DNA of 64,000 nucleotides from Thermoplasmata archaeon (lineage in GTDB: Archaea; Thermoplasmatota; Thermoplasmata; UBA10834), in assembly GCA_020696365.1 (NCBI GenBank), contig JAEHCM010000004.1, forward strand, positions 124,001-188,000, read 5' to 3'. Within the stretch, counting starts at the first letter, position 1; each line of letters opens with the position of its first letter. The notes beneath the pieces were generated by a model, which had not been told where the DNA came from, ran no database searches, and was given only the letters and a program-made list of their open reading frames with translations. Position numbers and translations under genes: made by a program. Below, piece after piece: positions 43,246 through 52,898 of the stretch.

Positions 43246-46200
43246 TCATTCGAGGTTCCCCGGGAACGCGGGCGCCCTGGAATACAGCTTCTTCATTATG
43301 TCGTTTACGCCCCTCACCTTCTCTAGGTCGCCGTCCCACCCGACCAACTCCAGGGAGAACTCATGCTCTATCTCGGTCACGACCCTCTTCATCCGGTGCG
43401 TGGCCTTCTTGGACACCTTGCCGTGGAGCACGACCGCCAGGAATATGTTCTCCCCTCTCTCGATCAGGACCGATTTGCTGCCGAAGTCGAGCTTGCGCAG
43501 GGTGAACGACGAATCGTCCTTGAACGAGTCCCGGACGAAATCCTGGATGGCGACGAACATGCTTCCGAGCACCTGGTCGTCCATCCCTGGCTTCAGCCTC
43601 CTGGTGCTGTGCGCCATCAACCTGCCGTCGTTGTATATGACGAACGTCTCGTCGACCGCTATCTTGGATTCGCGCGCGAAGTAGGCCGCGGTCCCGAACG
43701 CCGCGATGACGGCCATCGCCAGGAGGTACGGCCATGCGGCATCGATGAAATGCATCTTGACGGTTATGGAGTACGTCTCACTCGTGACCGAGTTTCCGGC
43801 CAGGTCGTCCACCTCGAACCAGAACGACATCGTCCCGGTCCGCATGGGCACTTCCACGACGGCATAGTAGCTGTCGTCGTAATACGGCCTCATCAGAAAA
43901 GAGGTGGATGAGTCGTCCCCGGGGAACCTGATGAGCAGCACGATGCCCTGAGGGTTTGCGTTGGCGTCGTCGACACGCATGGTGATGTTGAGCTTGTCGC
44001 CTGCGTAAGTGATGTTCGATTCGCCAAGCAGCGTCACCATCGGGGCGACGCAGTCTATGATGATCACGATATCGTCGAGGACCGCGACGTTCCCGTCCCG
44101 GTCCTCCGCAACGACGCTGATTGTGTAGGCTCCGTCGGTCCAGCCGCTGGTGTCGATCTCATACAGCGTTGTGAAGTTGACGGGAGCGCCTCCGTTCAGC
44201 GAGTACCTCACGTACTCGAGAGGGATGGTGTCGTCACTGACCGAGAACCTTATGGATGTGCCCGGCGCCACGACGGCGTTGCCGGACGGCGATATCAACT
44301 CGATCGCTGGCTGGACGAGCGGCAGGACCCTCGTGACGACCAGCACGTTCCCGTCGTCGTCCGTCATCGTGATGTTGATCTGGTAATCCCTGACGGGGGC
44401 GTACTCGTGCACCACCGGAGTCGACGGGGGGCCGGTCCGAAGCAACTCACTCCCGTCTCCGAACTCCCACAGGACATTCGAAAGGTCGGGATAGGTCTCG
44501 GCGAAATACGATGCGTTGAATGTAATCGTCGACGAAGCAGGAGAGTCTCCCCGGGTAACGGTCACATCGTCGAATGTCCCCTCGAGGTCGCGGTCCCTTA
44601 TCTCGACATTGACGAAGGCTACCGCATACGACCCGTCGGAATCCGTCACATTCACCTTGGCCGTGTAGCTGCCCTCCCACAGGTACGAGTGCTCCGTGCT
44701 GTTGACGGTGCTTGAGGAATCCGCCATGAACTCCCCGCCCGACGCCATAAAGTCCCATTCGTAGAGGATCGCTTCATCGTATGACTCTATCGAGGCAGAC
44801 AGAGTCACGATATCGAACTCATAGTACCACGCCTGCAACGGCGATGTGGACATAGAGACCACGGGAGGAAGCTCCGCGACTGAGAAATCAAGATCGAACT
44901 CGTCCTCATCTCCATCCGTCTCGGACACGATGAGGGTCATCGTGTAGTCCCCGTCCGGCAGAACGAACTCTACGGCCAGCATCTCTTCCGCGGTCAACGA
45001 GTACGCGCCTGTGTAGCCGTCAGGCCCCGTGATGCTCCAGCTCCACGATATGATTCCATCCGGTGAGTCTGACGCGACGAAGTGGAAGGGCAGACCCTCG
45101 CCAGGAGTGGGGGTCGAGAGAGCCAGAGTGGCGTCCGGGCCGATGTCAAGGACTGTGAGGTCGTGGAAGGCCATGCTGCTGTTTCCGTCGATGTCTGTCA
45201 CCTTGACAGCGATGGAGTACACCTCAGAGTCTCCATCCGCGGAGAAGACATGGGAAGTCGTGTTGACATAGGTCGTCTCGTTCGCTACGAAAGGCTCGCC
45301 GTCATAGGAGAAATTCCACTCGTAGCTTACGATAGGGTCCCAAGGTTCGTCCGCTGACGAATCCACCAGCGCCTCGAAGACCACCTCGCTGCCCTCATCG
45401 ACGACGAGGGGCGCTGATATGACGACCTCAGGCGCCACAGCGAGAACGGCGAAGATCTCCGTGTGGTTCGTGACGGACCCATCCGAGTCGGTGACCTCGA
45501 GCGACACGCTGTGAAGACCGTCGTCGAAAACGGCGTCAATCGTCCGGACGAGGCCGCTCGAAACGAGAACATCATCGACGCTCCAATTCATCAGCACGAC
45601 TTCATCGTGGGAAGTCGTCGTGTCATTGAAGTAGATAGTCACACCCTCCACGGGCGGATACGGTTCGATCGTGAAGCTGGCGTGGGGGTAGCTGTCGACA
45701 ACCGAGACAGTCGTGTAGTCCGTGTCGTTCAGTCCCCATGGGTCCCTGACCTCCATCGCGACATCGAATTCTTCCAGGGTCATGTAAGTATGGACCGGGT
45801 TGGGTTCCCTTTCCCATCCGGTATCCCATGCCCCGTCTCCGTCGAAGTCCCATCTGTACTCCATATATGGAACCTCGGATGAGCCAGTGACGGCTGACCC
45901 ATTGAATGTGAATGGGTCACCCTGATGCGCGGTGTACGGGCCGCCTGCATCAGCGACCGGTGGGAAGTTGATCTGCTCCCAGGCTGAAAGCGAATGGGAC
46001 TCTGCGTCGCATACGATGAGATCCCCTCTGTGGTCCTGGGTCGCGTCTCCCAGCACCGCCCAACACGGAGACGCTCCGGTGACGAAGGTCATGGACGGAG
46101 AAGATGGGAATGAACCGCCATCTTGTTTGTACAGGAACAGAAGGTCAGCCGAGTCGAAGATGGCCACTATGTCATCATAGCCATCATCGGTCGCGTCAAA

Positions 46201-48300
46201 CAACCCGACGAAACCCGGGCTCTCGGGAAGTGCGAGAGTGCCGAAGGGCACGTGGCTCGCGAAGCCGGTTTGGTCGAAGAGATACAGGCTGCTGTCCCCA
46301 TCACGAACGCCCACGATGTCATCAAGTCCGTCGCCTGTGATATCGCCGCTCAGGACTCCGCTGAAAACATCATCGAAGCTGGCCGTCAGATTCCGGTCTG
46401 TAGGCAACGAGATCGGGTTCGGAGAAGAGGGATCTTGAAGAACGATGCCGATCGTCCTAATCCCCTTGGGGAATGCGAGATCGGCAACGCCGTCGGAATC
46501 GAAGTCTCCAATCGTGACAGAGCCGATCGGAACACCGGGTGACACAGACAGAACCGTTGCCTCATCGAACAGAACCTCATCTCCGGTGTTGAAATACACT
46601 TCTATCTCTCCGGCATCGGTGGCGAAGACGAGGTCGAGCATACCGTCATCGTTCAAATCGCCGTAGCAGGCATCCGTTGCGTTATTGTCGCATTGGTACT
46701 GAATGACGGTGAAACCGTCAGGAAGCAGGGAATCACCGCAATGCATGGTGAAATCGCTGGTATCGTTGCTCGTAGTCACCACGTCATCCCAACCATCGCC
46801 ATCGAAGTCCGCGACTAGCATCAGTCGGGGTTCGTATCCGAGGGCTATGGTCGTCGTTGAACCTGAGAATGAGAGAGAGTATCCGAAGGCGTTGAGGTCG
46901 GGGTAGAGCAGGACAGCATCATCCCAATCATCACCATCGAGATCGCCAACCGAAAGGGCGCTAGCAGCATAGTACGAGTACGACCACATGGTCAGATTGC
47001 TGTTGCTGAAGTACGGAGAGTCTGATGTGTACAGTGCCAAGCTCGATCCGCTCCAATCGCTCCGCGCAGATGCGATCGCTATGTCTGCGACAGCGTTTCC
47101 GTCCGGGTCGGCTATGAGGGAATTTCGCGGGACCTCCCCTGTTGGGAACAGGAAGTCAGGTGATGAATGCCATATCGGAGATGTCGTGCGCTGGAACATT
47201 CCAAGTGCTAAGTTATCATCTTCGCTGAGGATGAGCAAGTCGTCTCGTCCGTCTCCATCTAGATCTCCCACTTCGATGCTACTTGGAACACAGTCCAGTG
47301 ACCGGTTGTAGTCTTCACTCGTTGGAATCTGACCAAGGCTCTGCATGAAGAAACGAGCGGCCGCTGGTTCTGATGTTATGACTACGAGATCGTCGGCATC
47401 ATCCGAATTCAATCTGCCCGATGCAAGAGAACTCGGTAGGCCATCGATGCGGAGGGTAAGATCCGGACTCATGCCAATCGAAAACGGCTGATGGTAAATC
47501 GTCACAGACGATTCGTAATTGTTCGCCACGGCGATATCCAAATCACCATCATCATCGAAGTCGGCGGTGCAAATCGAATCACAACCAAAACCGGCTTCGA
47601 ATACATATGGAGACAAGTAATTTGGAGCAAAGAACAACTCGACGAATCCTGGTGAAGTCGAAGGGGAGCCACCCCTACACACAACAGCAATGTCATCTAG
47701 CGAGTCTCCGGACAAGTTACCAGCAACAATCATTGTCGCATTCTCATATGAGATGTACCTGGGCTCGTTTAGCAAACGTTCGAATGAAGAGGACGTTGAA
47801 TTGAAGTCGAGAATCTCGAATCTGTCGACTTCAAGAGCATTCATTCTCTGCTCCAGAACAGCAATTTGCAGATCGCCTGTTCCCTGAACATCCAACAAAG
47901 ACAGGCTAATTGGCATTCTGTCCACCGAAATATTATGCGACGAAAAGGACAGGAATTCACCCGAAACTTGACCTACAAAAACCGAGATTGCGCAGTTATC
48001 TCCAGTCACCGCGACCACTAAGTCATCTATTCCATCCTTGGTCACATCTCCAAGGGCAACGTCGGCGGATCCCCCTTGCAGCATCAGCGCCCTCGAAATC
48101 ATCGGATACTCAGGAACGGTGGTCGATGTATCGATTGGCGGAGTGAACTGAACGGTTTCGAGTGCCAGTTGCCCGGTACCATAATCGTTGGCATCAGAAA
48201 TCGAAGGATTATCCTCACGATATGCCTGCGAAACTGCGAGAGGCACTATGAGAATTGCAACGATGACAACGACCAGCGTCGTCGCCGAGAATCGATGCAC
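43246..48300 (-). CDS. Giant surface protein: FG-GAP propeller, PKD repeats, one membrane helix and a Roadblock/longin-like cytoplasmic domain
   Basis: 1684 residues. A signal peptide or anchor lies at about 6-25. From about 70 to 780 run at least eight FG-GAP/VCBS calcium-binding repeats (GDVTKDGIDDLVVA, GDLDGDGRDDLLIL, GDFDSDGVADLAFP) expected to form one or two beta-propellers. From about 785 to 1420 are several PKD domains (YRWDFDGDGAWD, YEWDFMASGG, WEFGDGSELL), followed by an Ig-like domain (SLNGGAPVNFTT). One membrane helix (AWPYLLAMAVIAAFGTAAYF, near 1520) separates this from a cytoplasmic domain: FVIYNDGRLMAHSTRRLKPGMDDQVLGSMFVAIQDFV then VLIERGENIFLAVVLHG, which looks like Roadblock/longin folds. 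The overall design resembles a receptor. Domain limits are by eye; the Roadblock assignment is inference. Confidence 0.8.
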   Translation of the reverse strand: MHRFSATTLVVVIVAILIVPLAVSQAYREDNPSISDANDYGTGQLALETVQFTPPIDTSTTVPEYPMISRALMLQGGSADVALGDVTKDGIDDLVVAVTGDNCAISVFVGQVSGEFLSFSSHNISVDRMPISLSLLDVQGTGDLQIAVLEQRMNALEVDRFEILDFNSTSSSFERLLNEPRYISYENATMIVAGNLSGDSLDDIAVVCRGGSPSTSPGFVELFFAPNYLSPYVFEAGFGCDSICTADFDDDGDLDIAVANNYESSVTIYHQPFSIGMSPDLTLRIDGLPSSLASGRLNSDDADDLVVITSEPAAARFFMQSLGQIPTSEDYNRSLDCVPSSIEVGDLDGDGRDDLLILSEDDNLALGMFQRTTSPIWHSSPDFLFPTGEVPRNSLIADPDGNAVADIAIASARSDWSGSSLALYTSDSPYFSNSNLTMWSYSYYAASALSVGDLDGDDWDDAVLLYPDLNAFGYSLSFSGSTTTIALGYEPRLMLVADFDGDGWDDVVTTSNDTSDFTMHCGDSLLPDGFTVIQYQCDNNATDACYGDLNDDGMLDLVFATDAGEIEVYFNTGDEVLFDEATVLSVSPGVPIGSVTIGDFDSDGVADLAFPKGIRTIGIVLQDPSSPNPISLPTDRNLTASFDDVFSGVLSGDITGDGLDDIVGVRDGDSSLYLFDQTGFASHVPFGTLALPESPGFVGLFDATDDGYDDIVAIFDSADLLFLYKQDGGSFPSSPSMTFVTGASPCWAVLGDATQDHRGDLIVCDAESHSLSAWEQINFPPVADAGGPYTAHQGDPFTFNGSAVTGSSEVPYMEYRWDFDGDGAWDTGWEREPNPVHTYMTLEEFDVAMEVRDPWGLNDTDYTTVSVVDSYPHASFTIEPYPPVEGVTIYFNDTTTSHDEVVLMNWSVDDVLVSSGLVRTIDAVFDDGLHSVSLEVTDSDGSVTNHTEIFAVLAVAPEVVISAPLVVDEGSEVVFEALVDSSADEPWDPIVSYEWNFSYDGEPFVANETTYVNTTSHVFSADGDSEVYSIAVKVTDIDGNSSMAFHDLTVLDIGPDATLALSTPTPGEGLPFHFVASDSPDGIISWSWSITGPDGYTGAYSLTAEEMLAVEFVLPDGDYTMTLIVSETDGDEDEFDLDFSVAELPPVVSMSTSPLQAWYYEFDIVTLSASIESYDEAILYEWDFMASGGEFMADSSSTVNSTEHSYLWEGSYTAKVNVTDSDGSYAVAFVNVEIRDRDLEGTFDDVTVTRGDSPASSTITFNASYFAETYPDLSNVLWEFGDGSELLRTGPPSTPVVHEYAPVRDYQINITMTDDDGNVLVVTRVLPLVQPAIELISPSGNAVVAPGTSIRFSVSDDTIPLEYVRYSLNGGAPVNFTTLYEIDTSGWTDGAYTISVVAEDRDGNVAVLDDIVIIIDCVAPMVTLLGESNITYAGDKLNITMRVDDANANPQGIVLLIRFPGDDSSTSFLMRPYYDDSYYAVVEVPMRTGTMSFWFEVDDLAGNSVTSETYSITVKMHFIDAAWPYLLAMAVIAAFGTAAYFARESKIAVDETFVIYNDGRLMAHSTRRLKPGMDDQVLGSMFVAIQDFVRDSFKDDSSFTLRKLDFGSKSVLIERGENIFLAVVLHGKVSKKATHRMKRVVTEIEHEFSLELVGWDGDLEKVRGVNDIMKKLYSRAPAFPGNLE

Positions 48301-48394
48301 GTGTGACCCATCCCAGGAATATGCAGAGGATTACCTTCATATGATACTTTCGGAAAAATGAGCGCCAGAGCCTGGAAACCTCGTGTCCAACAAT

Positions 48395-48400
48395 TATATA
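48395..48400 (+). promoter_or_regulatory. TATA box of the M50-CBS protease gene
   Basis: TATATA in CAATTATATAG, 25-30 bases before ATG 48425 with no Shine-Dalgarno, predicting a leaderless mRNA and ruling out the GTG at 48383. Confidence 0.6.
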
Positions 48401-48424
48401 GAAACAGAGCCTACATTCAAAGCG

Positions 48425-49627
48425 ATGAACGGTTCCATCCGAATCGGGAGAATATTCGGGATACCGATCTACATTAACCTGTCGTTCCTCTTCATACTCC
48501 TGTTATTCGTGTGGGTGTTCTCCCAAGGCGACGAGATCTTTGGCGTCAGGATAGGGTTCCTGAACCTCGACGCCAGCGCTGAGGTGAAATACCTCTTCGG
48601 GGGCGCAACCGCCGTCATATTCTTCGCCACAATCCTTGCTCATGAGCTCGCGCACTCGTACGTCGCAATCAAGTACGGCGTCAAGATACGCCACATCACG
48701 CTCATGATATTCGGAGGCGTCGCCTCAATGGAGGAGATCCCCAGCAAGCCCGGACAGGAGCTGAGGATGGCGGCCGCAGGACCATTGACGAGCCTCGTTA
48801 TCGGCATCATCTCTTATCTCATGATGATCGTTGTCGGCGGCCTTGGTTCCAGTTCTGTCGGGGTCGAAGGAATCGAGATCCTCCTGGGGATAATCGGGTT
48901 CTACAACATCCTGCTTGCAGGGTTCAACATGCTGCCGGCGTTCCCGATGGACGGAGGAAGGGTCCTAAGATCATTCCTTTCGACTCGGATGTCGCATGTC
49001 GAGGCGACGAAGAAGGCGGTCGCGGTGGCGAAGGTTATGGCGATCGCCATGGTCGCCTTCGGAATTCTTGTCGGTTTCAACCCAATCCTGATCATCATCG
49101 CGATTTTCGTCTATATCATGGCGAAGGATGAGGAGCGGGCAACCGTCATCTCCGCGAACCTCGAGGGGGTCACTGTGAGGCAGGTCATGACGGATGCCGT
49201 GCAGGTCGTTCACCCCGACACGTCGGTACAGCAGCTCATGGATGTGATGCTCGCCACCAGAATGATGGGTTACCCCGTCGTCGACAACGGCCTAGTCGGG
49301 ATAGTCACGCTCTCGGATACTAAGAAAGTGCCGAAGAACGAAACGCATCTGCGAAGAGTACGCGACATAATGACGGTGGATGTCGTGACAATCACTCCCG
49401 AGCTGCCTGCAACGGATGCCGTCAAGATCATGGGTCAGAGGAGCATCAGCAGACTCCCGGTCGTCGATTTCTCCGGCAGGCTCGTAGGCATAGTGACCAA
49501 GAAGGACTTCCTCAAGATGGTCCAGATAATCGAGGCCCGGAAGGTGGTCCCCGTCTGGGGGCAGCCAGGCTGGGACCAGTTCCAGTACCAGCAGAGACCG
49601 CCGCCCCCACCACCTCCGCAGGTCTAG
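48425..49627 (+). CDS. Site-2-protease family (M50) membrane metalloprotease with two CBS domains
   Basis: 400 residues. About six membrane segments carry the zinc motif ILAHELAHSYVA (HExxH) and the third ligand in NMLPAFPMDGGRVLRSFL (NxxPxxPxDGG). Two CBS domains follow at about 255-385 (RQVMTDAVQVVHPDTSVQQLMDVML and VRDIMTVDVVTITPELPATDAVKIM), which may sense adenosine nucleotides as in the mjS2P family. The C-terminus is Gln/Pro-rich (QQRPPPPPPPQV). It cleaves membrane proteins within the bilayer. It is divergent from the giant receptor across 124 bases. Confidence 0.93.
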   Translation: MNGSIRIGRIFGIPIYINLSFLFILLLFVWVFSQGDEIFGVRIGFLNLDASAEVKYLFGGATAVIFFATILAHELAHSYVAIKYGVKIRHITLMIFGGVASMEEIPSKPGQELRMAAAGPLTSLVIGIISYLMMIVVGGLGSSSVGVEGIEILLGIIGFYNILLAGFNMLPAFPMDGGRVLRSFLSTRMSHVEATKKAVAVAKVMAIAMVAFGILVGFNPILIIIAIFVYIMAKDEERATVISANLEGVTVRQVMTDAVQVVHPDTSVQQLMDVMLATRMMGYPVVDNGLVGIVTLSDTKKVPKNETHLRRVRDIMTVDVVTITPELPATDAVKIMGQRSISRLPVVDFSGRLVGIVTKKDFLKMVQIIEARKVVPVWGQPGWDQFQYQQRPPPPPPPQV

Positions 49628-50724
49628 CCTGCGAGCTGCTTCCTCTTGAACAGGACCATGCTGAGCATACACCCTATGACGGCGTACAGCAGCATGACGA
49701 TGGCTGCGGTCTCAGGCGACGGATAGAAGCTGTGTATTTCCATTCCCATCCCGACATCCATCATGGAATCCGCAGGATACGGATCCTGCAAGATATAGGA
49801 GATCGCACCCGCGGCGAACGTCACCGACCCCTCGATCTTGACCCCGGAGAACATCGACACCCCATCCACGATCGGGAGTATCATGAACAACAGGAAGAAC
49901 GTCAGCACGAGCGCGCCCGTGGTTCCCTTCAGCAACGAGCTGATGAAGTACGCGATGGCCGTCGCAGCGATGAGGTACTCGATTGCCAGAAGGAACGAAA
50001 GCATATAATCGTCATCTACTCCCCTGGCGCTGACTATCGACAGCGCCGCGACGACGCCGTAGTACAGGCCGACGACAACGACGCCCATCGTGACGCTGGC
50101 GGCGAACTTGCCGGCGAACAGCGTCCCACGCTTCACCGCATTGGGGAATAGCAGATACCCCGTCTTGTTCTGGAACTCGCCTACCAACGAATCAGCTGCG
50201 AAGGCCGTCACACAGATTATGACCAGAATGCTAACGAACCCGATGAAGTTCGAGGCGAAGCTCTCCGGGGGTGTGTACCACTCGTATGTGGCGGTCACCT
50301 CGCTTACGTTCTGCATGATTACGTTCGGCATGAAGAGTATCGCGTTGAACCCTAGACCACCGGCCTCCCGGCTGCTGAATACCCAGTTGACTCCATCGAG
50401 AGAGGGGTACGGCTCGCCGTCGACGAAGACTTCCAACGTGCCTCCATCTATCGCGGTTCTGTTGATGGAGCCGACATACTCCGGAATCCCCGAACCAAGG
50501 TCGTCGAACTCGATGTGCAGGGACACCTCCGTGTCCGTCCCGCTGTACGGCGAGTCGTACAGCGGAGGAAGGAGGTAGATGACTGAGAGGATCACGCCTA
50601 CGACCGCAAGTGCGGCTAGCAGCCTCCGAGATCTGAAGTATCTGAGTATCTCGTATCTCCAGACGGTCGGTATCTGGGCCAAGTCGGACGGGATTTCGTA
50701 GGTTGCCTCGCGCTCTTCCGCCAT
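49624..50724 (-). CDS. ABC-2 type transporter permease
   Basis: 366 residues. TM1 (RLLAALAVVGVILSVIYLL) is followed by an extracytoplasmic beta-rich domain (about 55-165) and then about five helices, ending SFYPSPETAAIVMLLYAVIGCMLSMVLFKRKQL. It is of the ABC2_membrane_3/NatB group, distant from the permease at 29026. Paired with the ATPase upstream (6-base gap). Substrate unknown. It converges with the protease gene by 4 bases. Confidence 0.88.
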   Translation of the reverse strand: MAEEREATYEIPSDLAQIPTVWRYEILRYFRSRRLLAALAVVGVILSVIYLLPPLYDSPYSGTDTEVSLHIEFDDLGSGIPEYVGSINRTAIDGGTLEVFVDGEPYPSLDGVNWVFSSREAGGLGFNAILFMPNVIMQNVSEVTATYEWYTPPESFASNFIGFVSILVIICVTAFAADSLVGEFQNKTGYLLFPNAVKRGTLFAGKFAASVTMGVVVVGLYYGVVAALSIVSARGVDDDYMLSFLLAIEYLIAATAIAYFISSLLKGTTGALVLTFFLLFMILPIVDGVSMFSGVKIEGSVTFAAGAISYILQDPYPADSMMDVGMGMEIHSFYPSPETAAIVMLLYAVIGCMLSMVLFKRKQLAG

Positions 50725-50730
50725 GCTTGA

Positions 50731-51657
50731 TCACCTCGACTCCTTGATCAGTTCCATGTACATCATCTCGAGCGGCAGCCCCACGGGGCTGAAACCCGTG
50801 ACCCTGAGGCCCTGCTTCTGGATCGCTAGGAGCAGGTCGGCCCGCTGGTCGGGCGACCCGTCAAAGGTGACGACGAAAGTCCGCGGGTTCACCGCCTCCG
50901 CCGACCTCACATTGGGCATACTGTTGACGGCGCTCATGATCTGCGGCGGGACATCGAGGTCAGTCGTGACCTCGAGCTTCGCAACCTTCGTCACCGTCTT
51001 GAGATGTTCTATCGTATCGTAGATCAGGAGCTTGCCACGGTTGATCAGTGCAGCACTGTCGCAGATCTCCTGCACCTCACCCAGGAGGTGGGAGCTCATG
51101 AAGATCGTGTAATCCTGCTTCTTGAGAGATTTGATGGTCTCCCTGACCTCGACCATGCCTCTCGGGTCGAGGCCACTGGTGGGCTCGTCGAGTATCAGTA
51201 TCTCGGGTTCGTGCAGGAGAGCCTGAGCAATCGCCAGCCTCTGCTTCATCCCCTTGGAGAACTTGCCGATCCTGGTTCCCTTCCACTCGGTCATCTTGAC
51301 CTCGTCCAGCACGTCCTTTCCCCTCCGAGTGATGTCGTTCGGGCTCATGCCCCTCAGCCTTCCGAGGTAGTGCAGAGTCTCCATAGGGGTCAGGTACGGA
51401 TAGAACTCGGGAGTCTCGACGACCGCGCCGACATTAGCAAGCGCCCTCTTCGGGCTGGTCACGACATCCACCCCGTTCAGCACCGCCCTTCCACTGCTGG
51501 AAGAGATCAGGTTGGTGAGTATCTTAATCGTGGTGGTCTTGCCGGCCCCGTTGGGGCCGAGGAATCCGACGGTACGACTCCTCGGCACCTCGAGTGTCAG
51601 GTCGTCGACCGCCTTGATCTCTTTGAAATCCTTCGTGAGATGCTCAAGCTCTATCAT
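50731..51657 (-). CDS. ABC transporter ATP-binding protein
   Basis: 308 residues. Walker A GFLGPNGAGKTTTIKILTNL, Q-loop VVETPEFYPYLT, signature FSKGMKQRLAIAQALL, Walker B ILILDEPTSGLDPRG and H-loop MSSHLLGEVQE are intact. ATG 51657 starts the ATPase domain (MIELEHLTKDFKEIKAVDD); the frame to 51990 is a shadow of the next gene. Drives the ABC-2 permease downstream. Confidence 0.93.
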   Translation of the reverse strand: MIELEHLTKDFKEIKAVDDLTLEVPRSRTVGFLGPNGAGKTTTIKILTNLISSSSGRAVLNGVDVVTSPKRALANVGAVVETPEFYPYLTPMETLHYLGRLRGMSPNDITRRGKDVLDEVKMTEWKGTRIGKFSKGMKQRLAIAQALLHEPEILILDEPTSGLDPRGMVEVRETIKSLKKQDYTIFMSSHLLGEVQEICDSAALINRGKLLIYDTIEHLKTVTKVAKLEVTTDLDVPPQIMSAVNSMPNVRSAEAVNPRTFVVTFDGSPDQRADLLLAIQKQGLRVTGFSPVGLPLEMMYMELIKESR

Positions 51658-51746
51658 GGTAAGCCCTCCGAGCTCCGCGTGATTCGAATAACGAGCAGGT
51701 ATATTATGGAAACCGTGGAACCCCAGCCGGTTGTACCCGAGACGGA

Positions 51747-52013
51747 TCACAGTCCTACGGCACTGTACAGATCGGACGCGTATCGGTGGGCGTCCTCCTT
51801 GGTGCTCACTGGGTGCATGAGTATCCTGCCGTGCGGATACAGGGTGAGCTCGATATCCCTCTTCACGACGAGCATGACCCCAGGGTTCGAGACTATCTCG
51901 TAACCGCCCTCCCGCAGGAGCTTCGCGCACTCCTCCAGGTCGAGGGTGAGCCTGCGTTTGGGTACAACCTCGAAGGCGTCCGCCTTGCATGGCTTTATCG
52001 CGAGGAACTCCAG
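51747..52013 (-). CDS. Small conserved-type protein with a TBP-half-like sequence (probable CTG start)
   Basis: 88 residues. It lies 4 bases after the UPF0200 kinase stop. The protein is compact and well ordered: LEFLAIKPCKADAFEV, RLTLDLEECAKLLREGGYEIVSNPG, MLVVKRDIELTLYPHGRILMH and STKEDAHRYASDLY. The strand-helix order with an LxLYPxGRI strand and following helix resembles half of a TATA-binding-protein saddle (inference). The first standard start, ATG, would fall after residue 46. The only sensible start is CTG 52013, placed behind AAAGGTGATCCC, which pairs with the 16S 3' end. Function unknown. Confidence 0.7.
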   Translation of the reverse strand: MEFLAIKPCKADAFEVVPKRRLTLDLEECAKLLREGGYEIVSNPGVMLVVKRDIELTLYPHGRILMHPVSTKEDAHRYASDLYSAVGL

Positions 52014-52017
52014 GGGA

Positions 52018-52560
52018 TCACCTTTTTCCGAGCAGTCCGTCCAGGAGCCGGTCGACCTGCAGTTTCAGCTCGTCGAGCGACCCTTCGTTGACCACCATAC
52101 AGTCGGCGAGGGCGATTGCGTTCCCCAGCCCCCACTCGAGCTCCCGCTTGTCCCGCAGGTCGAACTCGGAGAAGTTGGATGGCGAGTCAGGTCGGGCGCG
52201 GCTCTTGAGCCTTTCGAACCTGGCTTTCGGGGACGCGTGTATCGCCACGACCTTCAAGGCCTCGCCGAAGGCGTTCTTGAACGCTCGGATCTCCTCTGGA
52301 CCTCTCGTGCCGTCGATGGCGACGAGGTCGCCACCAACGAACGGTATGGTGCGTTTGGCCCAGATGTCCATGCCAAACCGCTTCCTCTCCTCGTCTGCCA
52401 GGTTGCCCACACTCATATCGGAGAGGTTGAGGCCGAACTCCACCGCCTTCTCTCGGACCATGTCCCCCATGCGGACGACATGGGCGCCTCTGGTCACGCA
52501 ACATCTCAGGAACTCCTCCTTTCCGGAGCCTGGCATACCCGTGGTAATAAGTATCTTCAA
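52018..52560 (-). CDS. UPF0200-family P-loop nucleotide kinase-like protein
   Basis: 180 residues. The P-loop is TGMPGSGKEEFLR; MGDMVREKAVEFGL, DGTRGPEEIRAFKNAF, AIHASPKARFERLKSR and the DRLLDGLLG end match the archaeal UPF0200 group, often annotated dephospho-CoA kinase-like. Substrate unproven. Upstream gene of the TBP-half-like protein, likely cotranscribed. Confidence 0.85.
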   Translation of the reverse strand: MKILITTGMPGSGKEEFLRCCVTRGAHVVRMGDMVREKAVEFGLNLSDMSVGNLADEERKRFGMDIWAKRTIPFVGGDLVAIDGTRGPEEIRAFKNAFGEALKVVAIHASPKARFERLKSRARPDSPSNFSEFDLRDKRELEWGLGNAIALADCMVVNEGSLDELKLQVDRLLDGLLGKR

Positions 52561-52699
52561 GCGTCACACCTTGACGACAAATGCAGGAACTGGCCAAAAT
52601 AACTTTGCAGTGGGATGAACTCCGGGAACGGCTGAGCCCTGATTAAAAAGACTTATCTATCTCCCGGGGAATCAGCGGGGTCTAGGCGGAGGATATGGA

Positions 52700-52855
52700 A
52701 TGAGGATGGACCATCCTATCGGATCTGGCGACGAGGACGAACGCAGAGGCTGCAAGAGAGTCCGGAAGCCATTGTTCGACAAGGGGACCGGCAAGAACGG
52801 CACATCGACCGACAAGACACCGAAAGAGGATTCTCAGGTGGCAGAGGACAAGTAA
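52700..52855 (+). CDS. Small highly charged protein (51 aa)
   Basis: ATG 52700 lies nine bases after GGAGG, and a CTTATCTA box near 52650 could be the promoter. The 51-residue product is very polar (MRMDHPIGSGDEDERRGCKR, ending in KEDSQVAEDK) with one Cys and no hydrophobic core, so probably disordered. No relative recognised. The ribosome-binding site and promoter are the only support. Confidence 0.4.
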   Translation: MRMDHPIGSGDEDERRGCKRVRKPLFDKGTGKNGTSTDKTPKEDSQVAEDK

Positions 52856-52898
52856 CACCTGATCCCTCAGAGGCGGTGGTTCGCCATAATATAATCAA

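Noticed and set aside
51658-51990. N-terminal extension of the ABC ATPase
   Set aside because: This is an out-of-frame shadow of the 88-residue gene at 51747-52013; the ATPase domain starts exactly at ATG 51657.
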